A stretch of 64,000 bases of DNA from an uncultured Flavobacteriaceae bacterium (GCA_947501845.1 CANMXP010000002.1:1-64000); one strand, 5' to 3'; shown: positions 36,491-44,565, counted from the first letter of the stretch. A program made the numbers and translations. Notes: a model not told the origin generated them from the letters alone.

Positions 36491-36880
36491 ATGTCATTAT
36501 TAAGATTAGATGGTATCTATTTTATGGAATATGGAGACGACTCCTTTAACACAATAACTCGATTGTTTCGTTTTTATACTAAAGAATTTGATTTAAAATC
36601 TATTTTTTTAGCAGGTGGAGATATTAACAAACAAATTACATTGGGTTTAGGAGAATCCCTAAAATTAATGGACAATGAAGTAACTGACCCTGGAATCATT
36701 ACAAGTACATATCAATTGGATGAAAATTACCAGATAAAATTTACTTTAGGGAATGAGGGTTTTATAGGAAGTCTTTCGTTAGATCACTCATACATTGATA
36801 TTACAATCGATAATACAACCAATGTAACTCTTAAAAAAATTAACCTAATTGAGTATATAAAACTAAAAGAATTATTCTAG
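36491..36880 (+). CDS. Small protein in the CHAT operon, function unknown
   Basis: A 129-residue soluble protein beginning 23 bases after the CHAT gene, presumably in its transcript. It is beta-rich with an alternating pattern (LRLDGIYFMEYGDDSFNTIT, IIKFTLGNEGFIGSLSLDH-like strands) and no recognisable motif or signal. Position suggests it could be a regulator or target of the CHAT protease, or simply an unrelated passenger. I do not recognise a family. Followed by a terminator-less gap of 97 bases before the converging beta-lactamase. Confidence 0.65.
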   Translation: MSLLRLDGIYFMEYGDDSFNTITRLFRFYTKEFDLKSIFLAGGDINKQITLGLGESLKLMDNEVTDPGIITSTYQLDENYQIKFTLGNEGFIGSLSLDHSYIDITIDNTTNVTLKKINLIEYIKLKELF

Positions 36881-36977
36881 TTTATTGGATACTACCGTTT
36901 TTCAGTATTGAAATAGCTAAAAATTTGATAACTATTACATGTTTCTATTAAACTAATATTCCCTTTTTAAAACGTTT

Positions 36978-37877
36978 TTATTTGCTCTTAAAATAATCCC
37001 AACTAAGTTTAGCTATATCTGCTATTATTTTTTTGTTTACATCGCTTTTTTCTTTTGAATCGCTCACCAATACACTCAAATAAAAATAGTCGCCGTTTGG
37101 CAAGAAAACAATCCCTATATCATTTAGGGCACCTGTAACCCCATTTTTGTTTTTTCCAGAATGCCCAGTTTTATGGGCAACTATAGTGTTTTTAGGCAAA
37201 CGACCTCTAATGCAATGCTTTCCTGTCCAAGACCCCTTCATGGTATCCCATAAAAATTTATGACTTTCGGGAGATAGTTGTTGCTCAGCATTTTCAAAAA
37301 AAACTTTTAAAGCCATGTTTGCAGCTTTTGCTGTCGTCCAATTTTCATATTGAAGATCCCATTTAGCTTGTTGCGTTACTTCATCATATACAACAGCAAT
37401 ACCTGATATGCCAACCTGGTGCAAATAACTTTCCACTTCTTTAGGACCACCTACAAGTTTGAACAACAAATCACAACCTACATTATCACTAGATGCAACT
37501 GTTTCCTTCAATATTTCGGCCAAGGTCAAATCTGCTCCTTGTGGATACTTTTCACGTATTGGACTCCATAAATTATTGTTTAAGTCTGCTTGGGTAATGG
37601 TTATCTTCTTATTCAGAGAAAATTTTCCTTTATCTACTTGATTCAATACAGCTAAAGCTAAATGATATTTATAAACACTTTGCATTGGGAGATGAACATC
37701 TCCATTAATTGATAAAGTGTCTTTTGGATTTTGTCCCATAATTCCAACACCAACAGTAGCCTCTTTGTCGGCTAAGATTCCATTAATTTTTTGTCTTAAC
37801 GTATTAATCGATTGTCCTTTTGACTGATTAAAAGCCATTACAAACACTAAAATTAAAGGTATTAGTCTATGACTCAT
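36978..37877 (-). CDS. bla: Class A beta-lactamase, subclass A2
   Basis: A 299-residue serine beta-lactamase with signal peptide (about 1-21, FNQSKGQ). Motifs are intact: SVYK (Ser67-Lys70), SDN (130-132), a Glu at 166 in YDEVTQQAKWD, and KTG (236-238, in AHKTGHSG). The phrasing MQSVYKYHLALAVL and QYENWTTAKAAN is that of the Bacteroidota A2 subclass (CfxA/CepA/PER-related), which often acts as a cephalosporinase; substrate range cannot be read from sequence. It begins two bases after the stop of the lipoprotein gene at 37880, so it is translationally coupled to it. No mobile-element boundary is seen, so it is probably chromosomal and old. Confidence 0.92.
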   Translation of the reverse strand: MSHRLIPLILVFVMAFNQSKGQSINTLRQKINGILADKEATVGVGIMGQNPKDTLSINGDVHLPMQSVYKYHLALAVLNQVDKGKFSLNKKITITQADLNNNLWSPIREKYPQGADLTLAEILKETVASSDNVGCDLLFKLVGGPKEVESYLHQVGISGIAVVYDEVTQQAKWDLQYENWTTAKAANMALKVFFENAEQQLSPESHKFLWDTMKGSWTGKHCIRGRLPKNTIVAHKTGHSGKNKNGVTGALNDIGIVFLPNGDYFYLSVLVSDSKEKSDVNKKIIADIAKLSWDYFKSK

Positions 37878-37879
37878 AT

Positions 37880-38749
37880 TTATTTCACATTTAAGTCTAT
37901 TGATGCTTTAATTTTATTATCACTTTTTTTATCCCAGATTATAATTTCACAGGCTATGGGATTCTTTATATTAGAACCCGAAAATATAAAATTAGGGGCT
38001 AATTGCCTTTTTAATTCTGAGGCTTCAATAACCGAATCACCAATTAAATCTTCTTCGTTCAAAATCATTTCTCCCTCAGAATCTTTACCTTTTATACTTA
38101 ATCCCAAATAAGCTTTACCATCTTCTAAAATAAACCCTTCAAGACCTTCAAACATCATAAATATATTTTCATTGAATTTTACTTTATTATTGGTAATGCA
38201 AACATTTCCTTCCCGTGAAAATAAATACACCTCATCATGAGAAATATTATTACTTTCAATTTTAATTTGATTGTTTGGAACAACATCAAAATCCATCTCA
38301 GCAGAAAAAGTCCCTTCCCCCTTTTTATCCCAAATGTTTACATATGCCCTGTATTTATTATTTGAATGAATAGGGTTAGCAACCGTTATTTTTGTTTGTA
38401 ACAATAATGGAGAAATATCAATCCCATTATTGCTGGCATACAAATCGTTATTAAACATTATTGTATCTCCTTTTACCCCAAGGACTATAAGTTTTAAGCC
38501 AGAAAAAACATTATTGTCTATCTTTTTAAAACCTTTAATATCGTTAAAATTCAAATAAAATGTCTGTCCGTAAGTAAATGATGTTCTACTTATTTCGTTC
38601 TTCCCATCAGACAACGAAACATGATCGCAAGAAAGCCCATCTCCTTTAGTAGTTATACCTGTTACGAAATCTTTATTTATTGATTTATTGAATTCGCAAG
38701 AAACTGCAGCAAACAACAAAAAGCCAATAGCTAATATTTTAATTTTCAT
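37880..38749 (-). CDS. Lipoprotein with duplicated beta domain, upstream of bla
   Basis: A 289-residue lipoprotein. ATG 38749 gives MKIKILAIGFLLFAAVSC (Cys18). The mature part consists of two related halves: each contains a hydrophobic strand before a LxLxVKG/LSIKG turn (LKLIVLGVKGDT and AYLGLSIKGKDSE), then an acidic segment, an I-L-rich helix and a strand ending in IWDKKxxxxxxAxxDxxV. So the domain is an internal duplication of about 120 residues. It resembles uncharacterised Bacteroidota domains. It shares a transcript with the beta-lactamase, two bases downstream, which is unusual and points to an envelope-stress or cell-wall role (inference). Confidence 0.72.
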   Translation of the reverse strand: MKIKILAIGFLLFAAVSCEFNKSINKDFVTGITTKGDGLSCDHVSLSDGKNEISRTSFTYGQTFYLNFNDIKGFKKIDNNVFSGLKLIVLGVKGDTIMFNNDLYASNNGIDISPLLLQTKITVANPIHSNNKYRAYVNIWDKKGEGTFSAEMDFDVVPNNQIKIESNNISHDEVYLFSREGNVCITNNKVKFNENIFMMFEGLEGFILEDGKAYLGLSIKGKDSEGEMILNEEDLIGDSVIEASELKRQLAPNFIFSGSNIKNPIACEIIIWDKKSDNKIKASIDLNVK

Positions 38750-38803
38750 AATTGTTTTTCGAGTGACTAAACGAAAGTAACTTTTTTTTACAGAAAACCA
38801 AAA

Positions 38804-38827
38804 AAGCCCAAACATTAGTTTGGGCTT
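38804..38827 (-). terminator. Terminator after the HMA-domain gene
   Basis: AAGCCCAAAC (38804-38813) and GTTTGGGCTT (38818-38827) form a 10-bp stem with loop ATTA, followed on the minus strand by a run of T. It ends the metal operon and precedes the start of the lipoprotein at 38749. Confidence 0.9.
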
Positions 38828-38848
38828 CAAAAATTTCAATGTATTCTT

Positions 38849-39238
38849 TTAATGATTATGACCATCATCCTTTTTATCCTCTTCATCTCCCTTATGGTTA
38901 TCAATAATATCTCTGTCTCGATATCTACAGCAAGGATGTACCGTAGCATACGCCTCATCAGTCGCTTTTATTTCTTTTGTATCATGACCCACAGCAAGGA
39001 TATTTTCTTGTATCGTTTTTAAGTTGGTTTTACGTTCATCAAAAATCAACTTTAACTCATGTGTTTTCACATTCCACACGGCAGACTTCACTCCTTTGGT
39101 GTTTAAGCTTGCTTTTTCTATGCGAGTCTTACACATTAAACAAACGCCATCTACTTCCATAGAGGCTCTAGCATTTTTATTTTGTGCAAATACTGTTGTT
39201 GTTATTAATACGGTTAATACAATTATTAGTTTTTTCAT
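38849..39238 (-). CDS. Secreted heavy-metal-associated domain protein
   Basis: A 129-residue exported protein (signal about 1-18, TTVFAQ) with an HMA domain of the ferredoxin-like type (about 25-95). The metal site is CLMC, where family members have MxCxxC. A second Cys-rich motif HPCC (about 102-105) and a His/Asp-rich tail (GDEEDKKDDGHNH) add ligands. It probably binds copper or a related metal in the periplasm. Downstream of the TonB receptor with a 118-bp gap containing a repeat. Confidence 0.85.
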   Translation of the reverse strand: MKKLIIVLTVLITTTVFAQNKNARASMEVDGVCLMCKTRIEKASLNTKGVKSAVWNVKTHELKLIFDERKTNLKTIQENILAVGHDTKEIKATDEAYATVHPCCRYRDRDIIDNHKGDEEDKKDDGHNH

Positions 39239-39257
39239 ATTTCTATTATTTTATTTG

Positions 39258-39354
39258 TCATTCCTGCAAAGGCAGGAATCCACTTTACTGTAATTAATTT
39301 TCAATTTATGAGATTCCTGCTTTACTGAAAAACGAGTTCAGCATAAATCGTAGG
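39258..39354. repeat. ATTCCTGC-type dispersed repeat
   Basis: ATTCCTGC (39260-39267) pairs with GCAGGAAT (39272-39279), and GATTCCTGC recurs at 39312-39320. It is the ATTCCTGC...GCAGGAAT intergenic repeat familiar from flavobacterial genomes. It fills the gap between the TonB receptor and the HMA gene. Confidence 0.6.
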
Positions 39355-39356
39355 AA

Positions 39357-41615
39357 TTATATTCTAAATCGCAACCCTGTATAGTACATACTTCCAAAAA
39401 TGGGGCCATATACAAATGTGGTATCAAAATTCGATCCAAAAGGATCATTAATCCCCAAAACAGGGTTAGACTGTCTCACATTAGTTATATTTTCGCCTCC
39501 TAAATATACTTCAAATTTGGGAGAAAACACTTTAGTTACTTGAGCATTTAATGTAGCAACTGTTGGTGTTTTGTCTGGTAGTTGATATGCCACAGGATTC
39601 ATTACTGTTGAAGAAAAGCGTTGTTCTCCCAACCAATTAAAGGTCGCATCAAATTTCCACTGCCCTTTACCAGTGCTAGACATACGAGTTTCATAAGACG
39701 CATTGGCAAACAAACGATTTGTTGGTACTAATGGCTTTGATAATTTACCTGAGTTATAATTGGTTTTAACATCATAATATTTATAAGCCATCCTTAAATC
39801 AAAATGTTCAAACATATTATAATTAAGCTCTAGCTGAAAACTATTCGCATAACTATCACCTTCTAAATTATAGAAACTCACTTCTTGTGGATTCTCATAA
39901 TCTACCACGATCTGGTTTTTAAAATCGGTTCTATAATAATCTAAAGTAACGTCTGCTTTTTTTCCAAAAAGATTAAACCCTTGTAAATAAGACACGCCAT
40001 AATTCCATGCGATTTCTGGGTCTAAGCCATAAATATTCCCATTAGCGTTTATAATATTAATACTTCTTGAGGTAGAGAATAACTGCTGATTTTCCGCAAA
40101 AATATTAGCACTCCGTTTTCCACGTCCAAAAGACGCTCGTAAAGCAGATTTCTCCCAAGGTGTATAGCGTAAATGAAAACGAGGTGTTACAAACGTGCCC
40201 AATAAATTATGATCGTCAATACGTAACCCTGCCGTTAAATTCAACTTCTCTAAATTATCGTAATTGTATTCAAAAAAGGCCCCAAAAGATCTTTCTGTTC
40301 GTTCATAATCTGTTGTATTTACAAACTCATCATAATGATCGTAGGTATAACTCACCCCAGTTTTTACTTTATGCCTGGAATCACTAATAATAGAATTATA
40401 AATAGCATTAGCATACAAACTATTATGAATAATATCGTATCGATTTAACCCAAAATAAGAATCCTGCTTGTGACTACTAAATGCTGTTTGTACCCCTAAG
40501 CTTTGGTATGGAATTTCAGGGTTTACATAGCCCAATTTAGCCGATACTTCATAGCGTCGAGTATCGATTTCACTCCCCCACGCTTCGACTTCGCTCAGCG
40601 ATCCAATATTACTTGGATTGAATGTATCTGGATTAAAATCAAGTTCCCCTGTTTGTTTTTCATCATTTAAAAATTTCAGATTAATAAAACTTACAAATCC
40701 TTTTTCAGCATTGGTATATTGCCAACGGTTCATGATATTAATTTGATTGTACTTAGGCATATCCATAAAACCATCATTATTAACATCATGTTTTTTATTA
40801 TGAGTATTGCCGTGTAAATACAACCCAGCATGCCATTTATCGTTCACCTTAGTATTAACATGTGTATTTAACTCTAATCGTTCGCTACTGGCTCCGTATA
40901 AATTCACAAATAACTTATCATCGGTTGATGGCTTTACCAATTCTGCATTAATCTGTCCCGCTATGCTTTCGTAACCATTAACCACACTCCCAGCACCCTT
41001 AGTAATTTGAATACTCTCAACCCATGTTCCTGGAATAAAACTCAATCCAAAAGCCTGTGAAGCGCCGCGAATAGATGGAATATTCTCGGTAGCAATTAAA
41101 ATATACGGACTATTAAGCCCTAGCATTTTTATTTGCCGCGTTCCCGTAACCGCATCTGCAAAGTTTACATCAATAGATGGGTTGGTTTCAAAACTCTCGG
41201 AAAGATTACAACATGCTGCTTTTAGCAACTCATCGCTACTTACAGTAAATACATTTGTTGCCTGCAAATATGATTTAGCAGTTGCTTGTTTTCTAGATTT
41301 TATGGTAATTTCATCCAAACCGCTAGTAGGTTGTAACCAATGATGTATCATTTTGGGCTTAGATATAGTCAAAGTATCCGTTTTAAACCCTACATAACTA
41401 ATTACTAATCGTGTGTAGTTCTTTTTGTAAGGGATACTAAACTTTCCGTCAATATCCGTTACAGTTCCAACAGATGTATTTAGCCAAAAAACGTTAGCTC
41501 CTGGTAAACCCATAGCTTGTTTTTTTTCATTGGCTTCCATGATTATCCCATTAATTTTATCTTGAGACACCATTAGTATTGGAAACATTATTAGTATATA
41601 AAATATGTTTTTCAT
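39357..41615 (-). CDS. TonB-dependent outer-membrane receptor (metal locus)
   Basis: A 752-residue outer-membrane barrel with signal peptide (about 1-17). An N-terminal carboxypeptidase-like regulatory domain (about 19-95) precedes the plug (about 120-225; RQIKMLGLNSPYILIATENI, GAGSVVNGYESIAGQINAEL) and a 22-strand barrel ending in aromatic residues (YYTGLRFRI). The cysteine pair AACCN at about 134-138 and the neighbouring HMA proteins suggest a metal or metallophore substrate, perhaps copper. A REP-like repeat lies in frame within the gene (40583-40604) and encodes part of an exposed loop. It is a single-copy receptor without a SusD partner. Confidence 0.9.
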   Translation of the reverse strand: MKNIFYILIMFPILMVSQDKINGIIMEANEKKQAMGLPGANVFWLNTSVGTVTDIDGKFSIPYKKNYTRLVISYVGFKTDTLTISKPKMIHHWLQPTSGLDEITIKSRKQATAKSYLQATNVFTVSSDELLKAACCNLSESFETNPSIDVNFADAVTGTRQIKMLGLNSPYILIATENIPSIRGASQAFGLSFIPGTWVESIQITKGAGSVVNGYESIAGQINAELVKPSTDDKLFVNLYGASSERLELNTHVNTKVNDKWHAGLYLHGNTHNKKHDVNNDGFMDMPKYNQINIMNRWQYTNAEKGFVSFINLKFLNDEKQTGELDFNPDTFNPSNIGSLSEVEAWGSEIDTRRYEVSAKLGYVNPEIPYQSLGVQTAFSSHKQDSYFGLNRYDIIHNSLYANAIYNSIISDSRHKVKTGVSYTYDHYDEFVNTTDYERTERSFGAFFEYNYDNLEKLNLTAGLRIDDHNLLGTFVTPRFHLRYTPWEKSALRASFGRGKRSANIFAENQQLFSTSRSINIINANGNIYGLDPEIAWNYGVSYLQGFNLFGKKADVTLDYYRTDFKNQIVVDYENPQEVSFYNLEGDSYANSFQLELNYNMFEHFDLRMAYKYYDVKTNYNSGKLSKPLVPTNRLFANASYETRMSSTGKGQWKFDATFNWLGEQRFSSTVMNPVAYQLPDKTPTVATLNAQVTKVFSPKFEVYLGGENITNVRQSNPVLGINDPFGSNFDTTFVYGPIFGSMYYTGLRFRI
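40583..40604. repeat. REP-like repeat inside the TonB receptor gene
   Basis: CTTCGACTTCGCTCAGCGAT and the following CC match the repeat family found between genes at 6605 and 44655. On the coding strand it is translated as GSLSEVEAW, in frame, between barrel strands of the receptor. The gene remains open through it. Confidence 0.65.
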
Positions 41616-41617
41616 TT

Positions 41618-42358
41618 TTAAGCGTAGGTCTTAGCCAGCATAATAATTGCCATAACAATCATAATACTATTTTCAATAAACGTTGCTTTGGTCATAGGAA
41701 GTTTTAAGGCAGTTCCCAAACAAGCACATTGAATCGTTTTCTTATTTAAAAGTGTTTTGGTGACTCCTACTGTGGTTATTCCTAGAATTACCAATGTAAT
41801 TATTAAAGCTATTGGAATTTGGATACGCATCAAAAACAGAATTCCCAACCCTAATTCAATAAATGGGTATACCCAACTGTAAATTGGCATCACTTTAGCC
41901 AAAGGATCGTACATTTTAAAAGATTCTGGAAAACCTTTTAAATCCAGCAGCTTGAAAAAGCTAAAAACAATGTAAAAAAGCCCCATAAAATCGAGCATAA
42001 AATCTACCCCGCTCCATGGTCTATAATTTATTAAGACAGCTGCAATTGTAATATATCCGAAAATTAAGAAAAGAGGATACAGCTGTTTTAGCTCTGATTT
42101 CTTTTCTATCATGGTAGAAGCCTGCTGTCCTTCAACCGTACTTATATTTAATACTTTTTTTTCTGAAATTGAATATTTATCTGATAATGCTTTTTGCAAC
42201 TCACCTATAGGGATATGGTTTAATACCTCTATGAGAGCCTCTGCTTTTTCTAAATCTGCTGTAGCATTTAAAACATTATCAATAGCATTAAGCTTGTTTT
42301 CCACTGAAGCTTTGCAACCATTACAGGTCATTCCTGTAACTGTATATATTTGTTTCAT
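41618..42358 (-). CDS. HMA domain fused to MauE/DoxX-like membrane protein
   Basis: A 246-residue protein. The N-terminal HMA domain (about 1-68) has the full metal motif MTCNGCKAS. Four membrane helices follow (about 88-245), containing the CACLG motif and the MauE-like layout. Combining a metal carrier domain with this membrane family suggests a metal transfer or redox role, possibly delivering copper to or from the periplasm. It begins two bases before the TonB receptor gene (41615/41618), so the two are tightly linked, and its start follows a palindrome at 42391. Confidence 0.85.
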   Translation of the reverse strand: MKQIYTVTGMTCNGCKASVENKLNAIDNVLNATADLEKAEALIEVLNHIPIGELQKALSDKYSISEKKVLNISTVEGQQASTMIEKKSELKQLYPLFLIFGYITIAAVLINYRPWSGVDFMLDFMGLFYIVFSFFKLLDLKGFPESFKMYDPLAKVMPIYSWVYPFIELGLGILFLMRIQIPIALIITLVILGITTVGVTKTLLNKKTIQCACLGTALKLPMTKATFIENSIMIVMAIIMLAKTYA

Positions 42359-42390
42359 GATTTTTAATTTGATTAATAAACATTTAAAGA

Positions 42391-42408
42391 TTTCCGTTTA
42401 CACGGAAA
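42391..42408. promoter_or_regulatory. 18-bp inverted repeat between two metal-locus genes
   Basis: TTTCCGT (42391-42397) and ACGGAAA (42402-42408) flank a 4-base centre. It lies 33 bases before the HMA-MauE start and 17 bases past the HYC_CC_PP stop. It could be an operator for a metal-responsive regulator or a weak terminator. Confidence 0.4.
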
Positions 42409-42424
42409 TAAAAAAATCTATTTA

Positions 42425-42838
42425 TCAAATTATAAAGACTTGGTCTAACACCTGTATATCGGTGACCAAATTGGGTGGAGAATAATTTTTGTGCGGAACC
42501 GTTAATTTAGGTCGCCCCTCAAAAAGACTAATATAAGCATATGTGTAAGATGCAATAAATTGTTGCTGCTCAAAATCTAAATCTTCAAATGAAGAAAACT
42601 TTAATTCATTTTGACCTTCAATAACATCAATAACATCTTTACAGCATGGTTTTTTTGTGATTTTTTCCAAAGCTACCTCATAAGCTTCCATGGCACACTT
42701 ATCCACTTCAGTAAAAATGGAAATATCTACTAGAACATCGCCACAAAAATGTTTCTCAATAGTAAAAGATACTGTTGAAAACAAAACTAGCAATGCTAGA
42801 AGCATTGAAAAACCTTTATGCAATAACTTTTTTATCAC
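42425..42838 (-). CDS. HYC_CC_PP family protein
   Basis: A 137-residue protein named for its motifs, all present: HFC (KHFCG), a CC pair (KKPCCKD) and PP near the C-terminus (NYSPPNL). The N-terminus is hydrophobic (MLLALLVLFSTVSF) and acts as a signal or anchor. The start is taken as GTG 42838 (VIKKLLHKGFS), which gives a basic N-region; a first ATG occurs 11 codons later. A TATTTTTG -7 element ends 4 bases before this GTG, so the mRNA may be leaderless. Members are found next to TonB receptors and HMA proteins in flavobacteria, as here, so a metal role is likely. Confidence 0.8.
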   Translation of the reverse strand: MIKKLLHKGFSMLLALLVLFSTVSFTIEKHFCGDVLVDISIFTEVDKCAMEAYEVALEKITKKPCCKDVIDVIEGQNELKFSSFEDLDFEQQQFIASYTYAYISLFEGRPKLTVPHKNYSPPNLVTDIQVLDQVFII

Positions 42839-42842
42839 AAAA

Positions 42843-42850
42843 CAAAAATA
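42843..42850 (-). promoter_or_regulatory. -7 element directly before the HYC_CC_PP start
   Basis: TATTTTTG on the minus strand, 4 bases before the GTG at 42838. The same spacing is seen before the ArsR and AraC genes. Confidence 0.4.
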
Positions 42851-42905
42851 CAAAAAATTGAAATTACAACCTTTTTTTTATCAAATGATTAACACTCATG
42901 ACTCC

Positions 42906-43334
42906 TTAACTTTTAAGGCGATGGTAATAAAAAGCAGGTAACAATAAGATTAAAATAATAGGCTGAATTAAAAAACGACGCACATTAAAAAACAAGTAAT
43001 AGTCTTCCTGTCTTGGGTTTATAACAAAGTATAAATAAATTAACAACAATATAATGTAGGCCAACACATAAATGATTATCGAAAATTTAATGATGCTTTT
43101 ATCTTTAAAAAATACATATAAAATACCCAATGAAATAACCGTATTTAGTAAGTATCTCAATGTAGTGAAACCAATCAGTTTTAAAACTTCACGCCTCGGA
43201 CTGTCAACATACAGGTAGTCATTTTGAAAAAACACTAAATAAGGATCGTAAAAGAGTTCGCGCTCAAATACCCGAATTAAAATCAGCAATCCGAATAGTA
43301 CAAATAGCAATATGTATTTAATTGGATTAGACAT
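42906..43334 (-). CDS. Exosortase F system-associated protein
   Basis: A 142-residue membrane protein with about four helices (about 6-24, 55-75, 83-101, 115-135) and the family phrases RELFYDPYLVFFQ and NVRRFLIQPIILILLLP. It is always found beside the XrtF exosortase in Flavobacteriia. The genes overlap by eight bases (43327-43334), consistent with coupled translation. Its function is unknown; it probably helps or anchors the exosortase. Confidence 0.85.
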   Translation of the reverse strand: MSNPIKYILLFVLFGLLILIRVFERELFYDPYLVFFQNDYLYVDSPRREVLKLIGFTTLRYLLNTVISLGILYVFFKDKSIIKFSIIIYVLAYIILLLIYLYFVINPRQEDYYLFFNVRRFLIQPIILILLLPAFYYHRLKS

Positions 43335-43878
43335 TTTTCTTTTTAAGTTTAGAAAAACGATTTACCCAAAAAATCCAAAGCAAAAACATCATGCCATAAA
43401 TGATTGCGGGAAAAACTACAGTATGCATGATTTCTGTTTGCTCGGGGTAATGGTATATCCCCATTGATAGCATTACTATACGAATTAAATTAACTATATA
43501 AATTAAAACACTCCCTGAGAGGATATATAAAAAGGTTACTTTTAATTTTCCCGAAAAGGCAATAATAAACGATATAAATAAAATAAGAACACTTACAGAA
43601 TTACAACCTTCAATAATACGTGCTAAATACTTATCATTTACAATAAGTTTCATTGATCGCTCTTCTGGATGTGGCAATATTTGAGCATCATACCCAAATG
43701 TATTTAATAATGATTCGCTTTGTAGAGCCACTAAATGTGTCATATAATCGGGGTAAAACCGTGATCCTTCTGAAGCGTCTAAATACAGTTTATAAATCAC
43801 AGAAAAAATAATATAAACGAATAAAAAAGTAAGGATAAATTTTATAACCGACTTGTATTTTATAAAAAGTGTTTTCAA
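43327..43878 (-). CDS. xrtF: Exosortase family protein XrtF
   Basis: A 183-residue (from TTG 43878) membrane cysteine protease/transpeptidase homologue with several membrane helices. The catalytic Cys is in EGCNSVSVL, the Arg in IVNLIRIVML, and a His in EIMHTVVFP. Exosortases process proteins bearing C-terminal sorting signals; XrtF is a flavobacterial branch whose substrates are not known. There is no in-frame ATG near the 5' end; the start is TTG 43878 (LKTLFIKYK) or a TTG 13 codons upstream at 43917. No PEP-CTERM-like protein is seen in this window. Confidence 0.85.
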   Translation of the reverse strand: MKTLFIKYKSVIKFILTFLFVYIIFSVIYKLYLDASEGSRFYPDYMTHLVALQSESLLNTFGYDAQILPHPEERSMKLIVNDKYLARIIEGCNSVSVLILFISFIIAFSGKLKVTFLYILSGSVLIYIVNLIRIVMLSMGIYHYPEQTEIMHTVVFPAIIYGMMFLLWIFWVNRFSKLKKKNV

Positions 43879-43972
43879 AAAGCGCTTATCTAAATTTGTT
43901 AAGTTAAAATTATACAAAACTAGATATCGAAATTACACCTTTTTAAATATTTTTACCAAAACTTTTGAACTT

Positions 43973-44431
43973 ATGATTTTTGAAGATCTAAAACTACAAG
44001 TAGAAACTATTATTACTAATACAGAAAAATCAGCAGGTGAACGCCTTTTAAATATTTGCGAACTACTAGAAAACCAGATAGAATATTACAACTGGGTTGG
44101 TTTTTATTTTAGAAATGGTGATAAAGAAGAATTACATTTAGGGCCTTATGTAGGTGAACCCACAGACCATACGGTAATTCCTTTTGGAAAAGGTATTTGT
44201 GGCCAAGTAGCTGTTAGTAATGAAAATTTTGTAGTTCCAGATGTAGCAGCACAAGACAATTATATAGCTTGTAGTATTACTGTAAAAGCTGAAATTGTTA
44301 TTCCTATTTTTGTAAACGGTGAAAATATTGGTCAGATTGATATTGATTCTAACACTCCAGACCCATTTACTGAGGCAGACGAGCGTTTTTTAGAGTTTGT
44401 TTGCGCACAAGTGGCCTCAATTCTTTCATAA
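43973..44431 (+). CDS. GAF-domain protein, probable free methionine-(R)-sulfoxide reductase
   Basis: A 152-residue single GAF domain from ATG 43973. The segments HLGPYVGEPTDHTVIPFGKG and ICGQVAV, then PDVAAQDNYIACS, match free-methionine-R-sulfoxide reductases, where the cysteines of GxxCG and of HIAC (here YIAC) form the catalytic disulfide; both are present. It would reduce free methionine sulfoxide in the cytoplasm. Divergent from xrtF across about 95 bases. No regulatory partner is nearby. Confidence 0.8.
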   Translation: MIFEDLKLQVETIITNTEKSAGERLLNICELLENQIEYYNWVGFYFRNGDKEELHLGPYVGEPTDHTVIPFGKGICGQVAVSNENFVVPDVAAQDNYIACSITVKAEIVIPIFVNGENIGQIDIDSNTPDPFTEADERFLEFVCAQVASILS

Positions 44432-44565
44432 ATTCTAAATTCCAATCATTAATTTGATCTTTAAAATTTTCTTTTTTAGGGCTCGTTTTTTCAGAATTCC
44501 ACACTTGTGTTAACAACTCCCCTTTTTTGGTTAAAAAATCCTTCTCATTTTTATTAATTCGAAGC

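Noticed and set aside
31412-36880. Gasdermin or nuclease partner for the CHAT protein
   Set aside because: No gene in or beside the operon has a gasdermin-like hydrophobic pore helix or nuclease motif.
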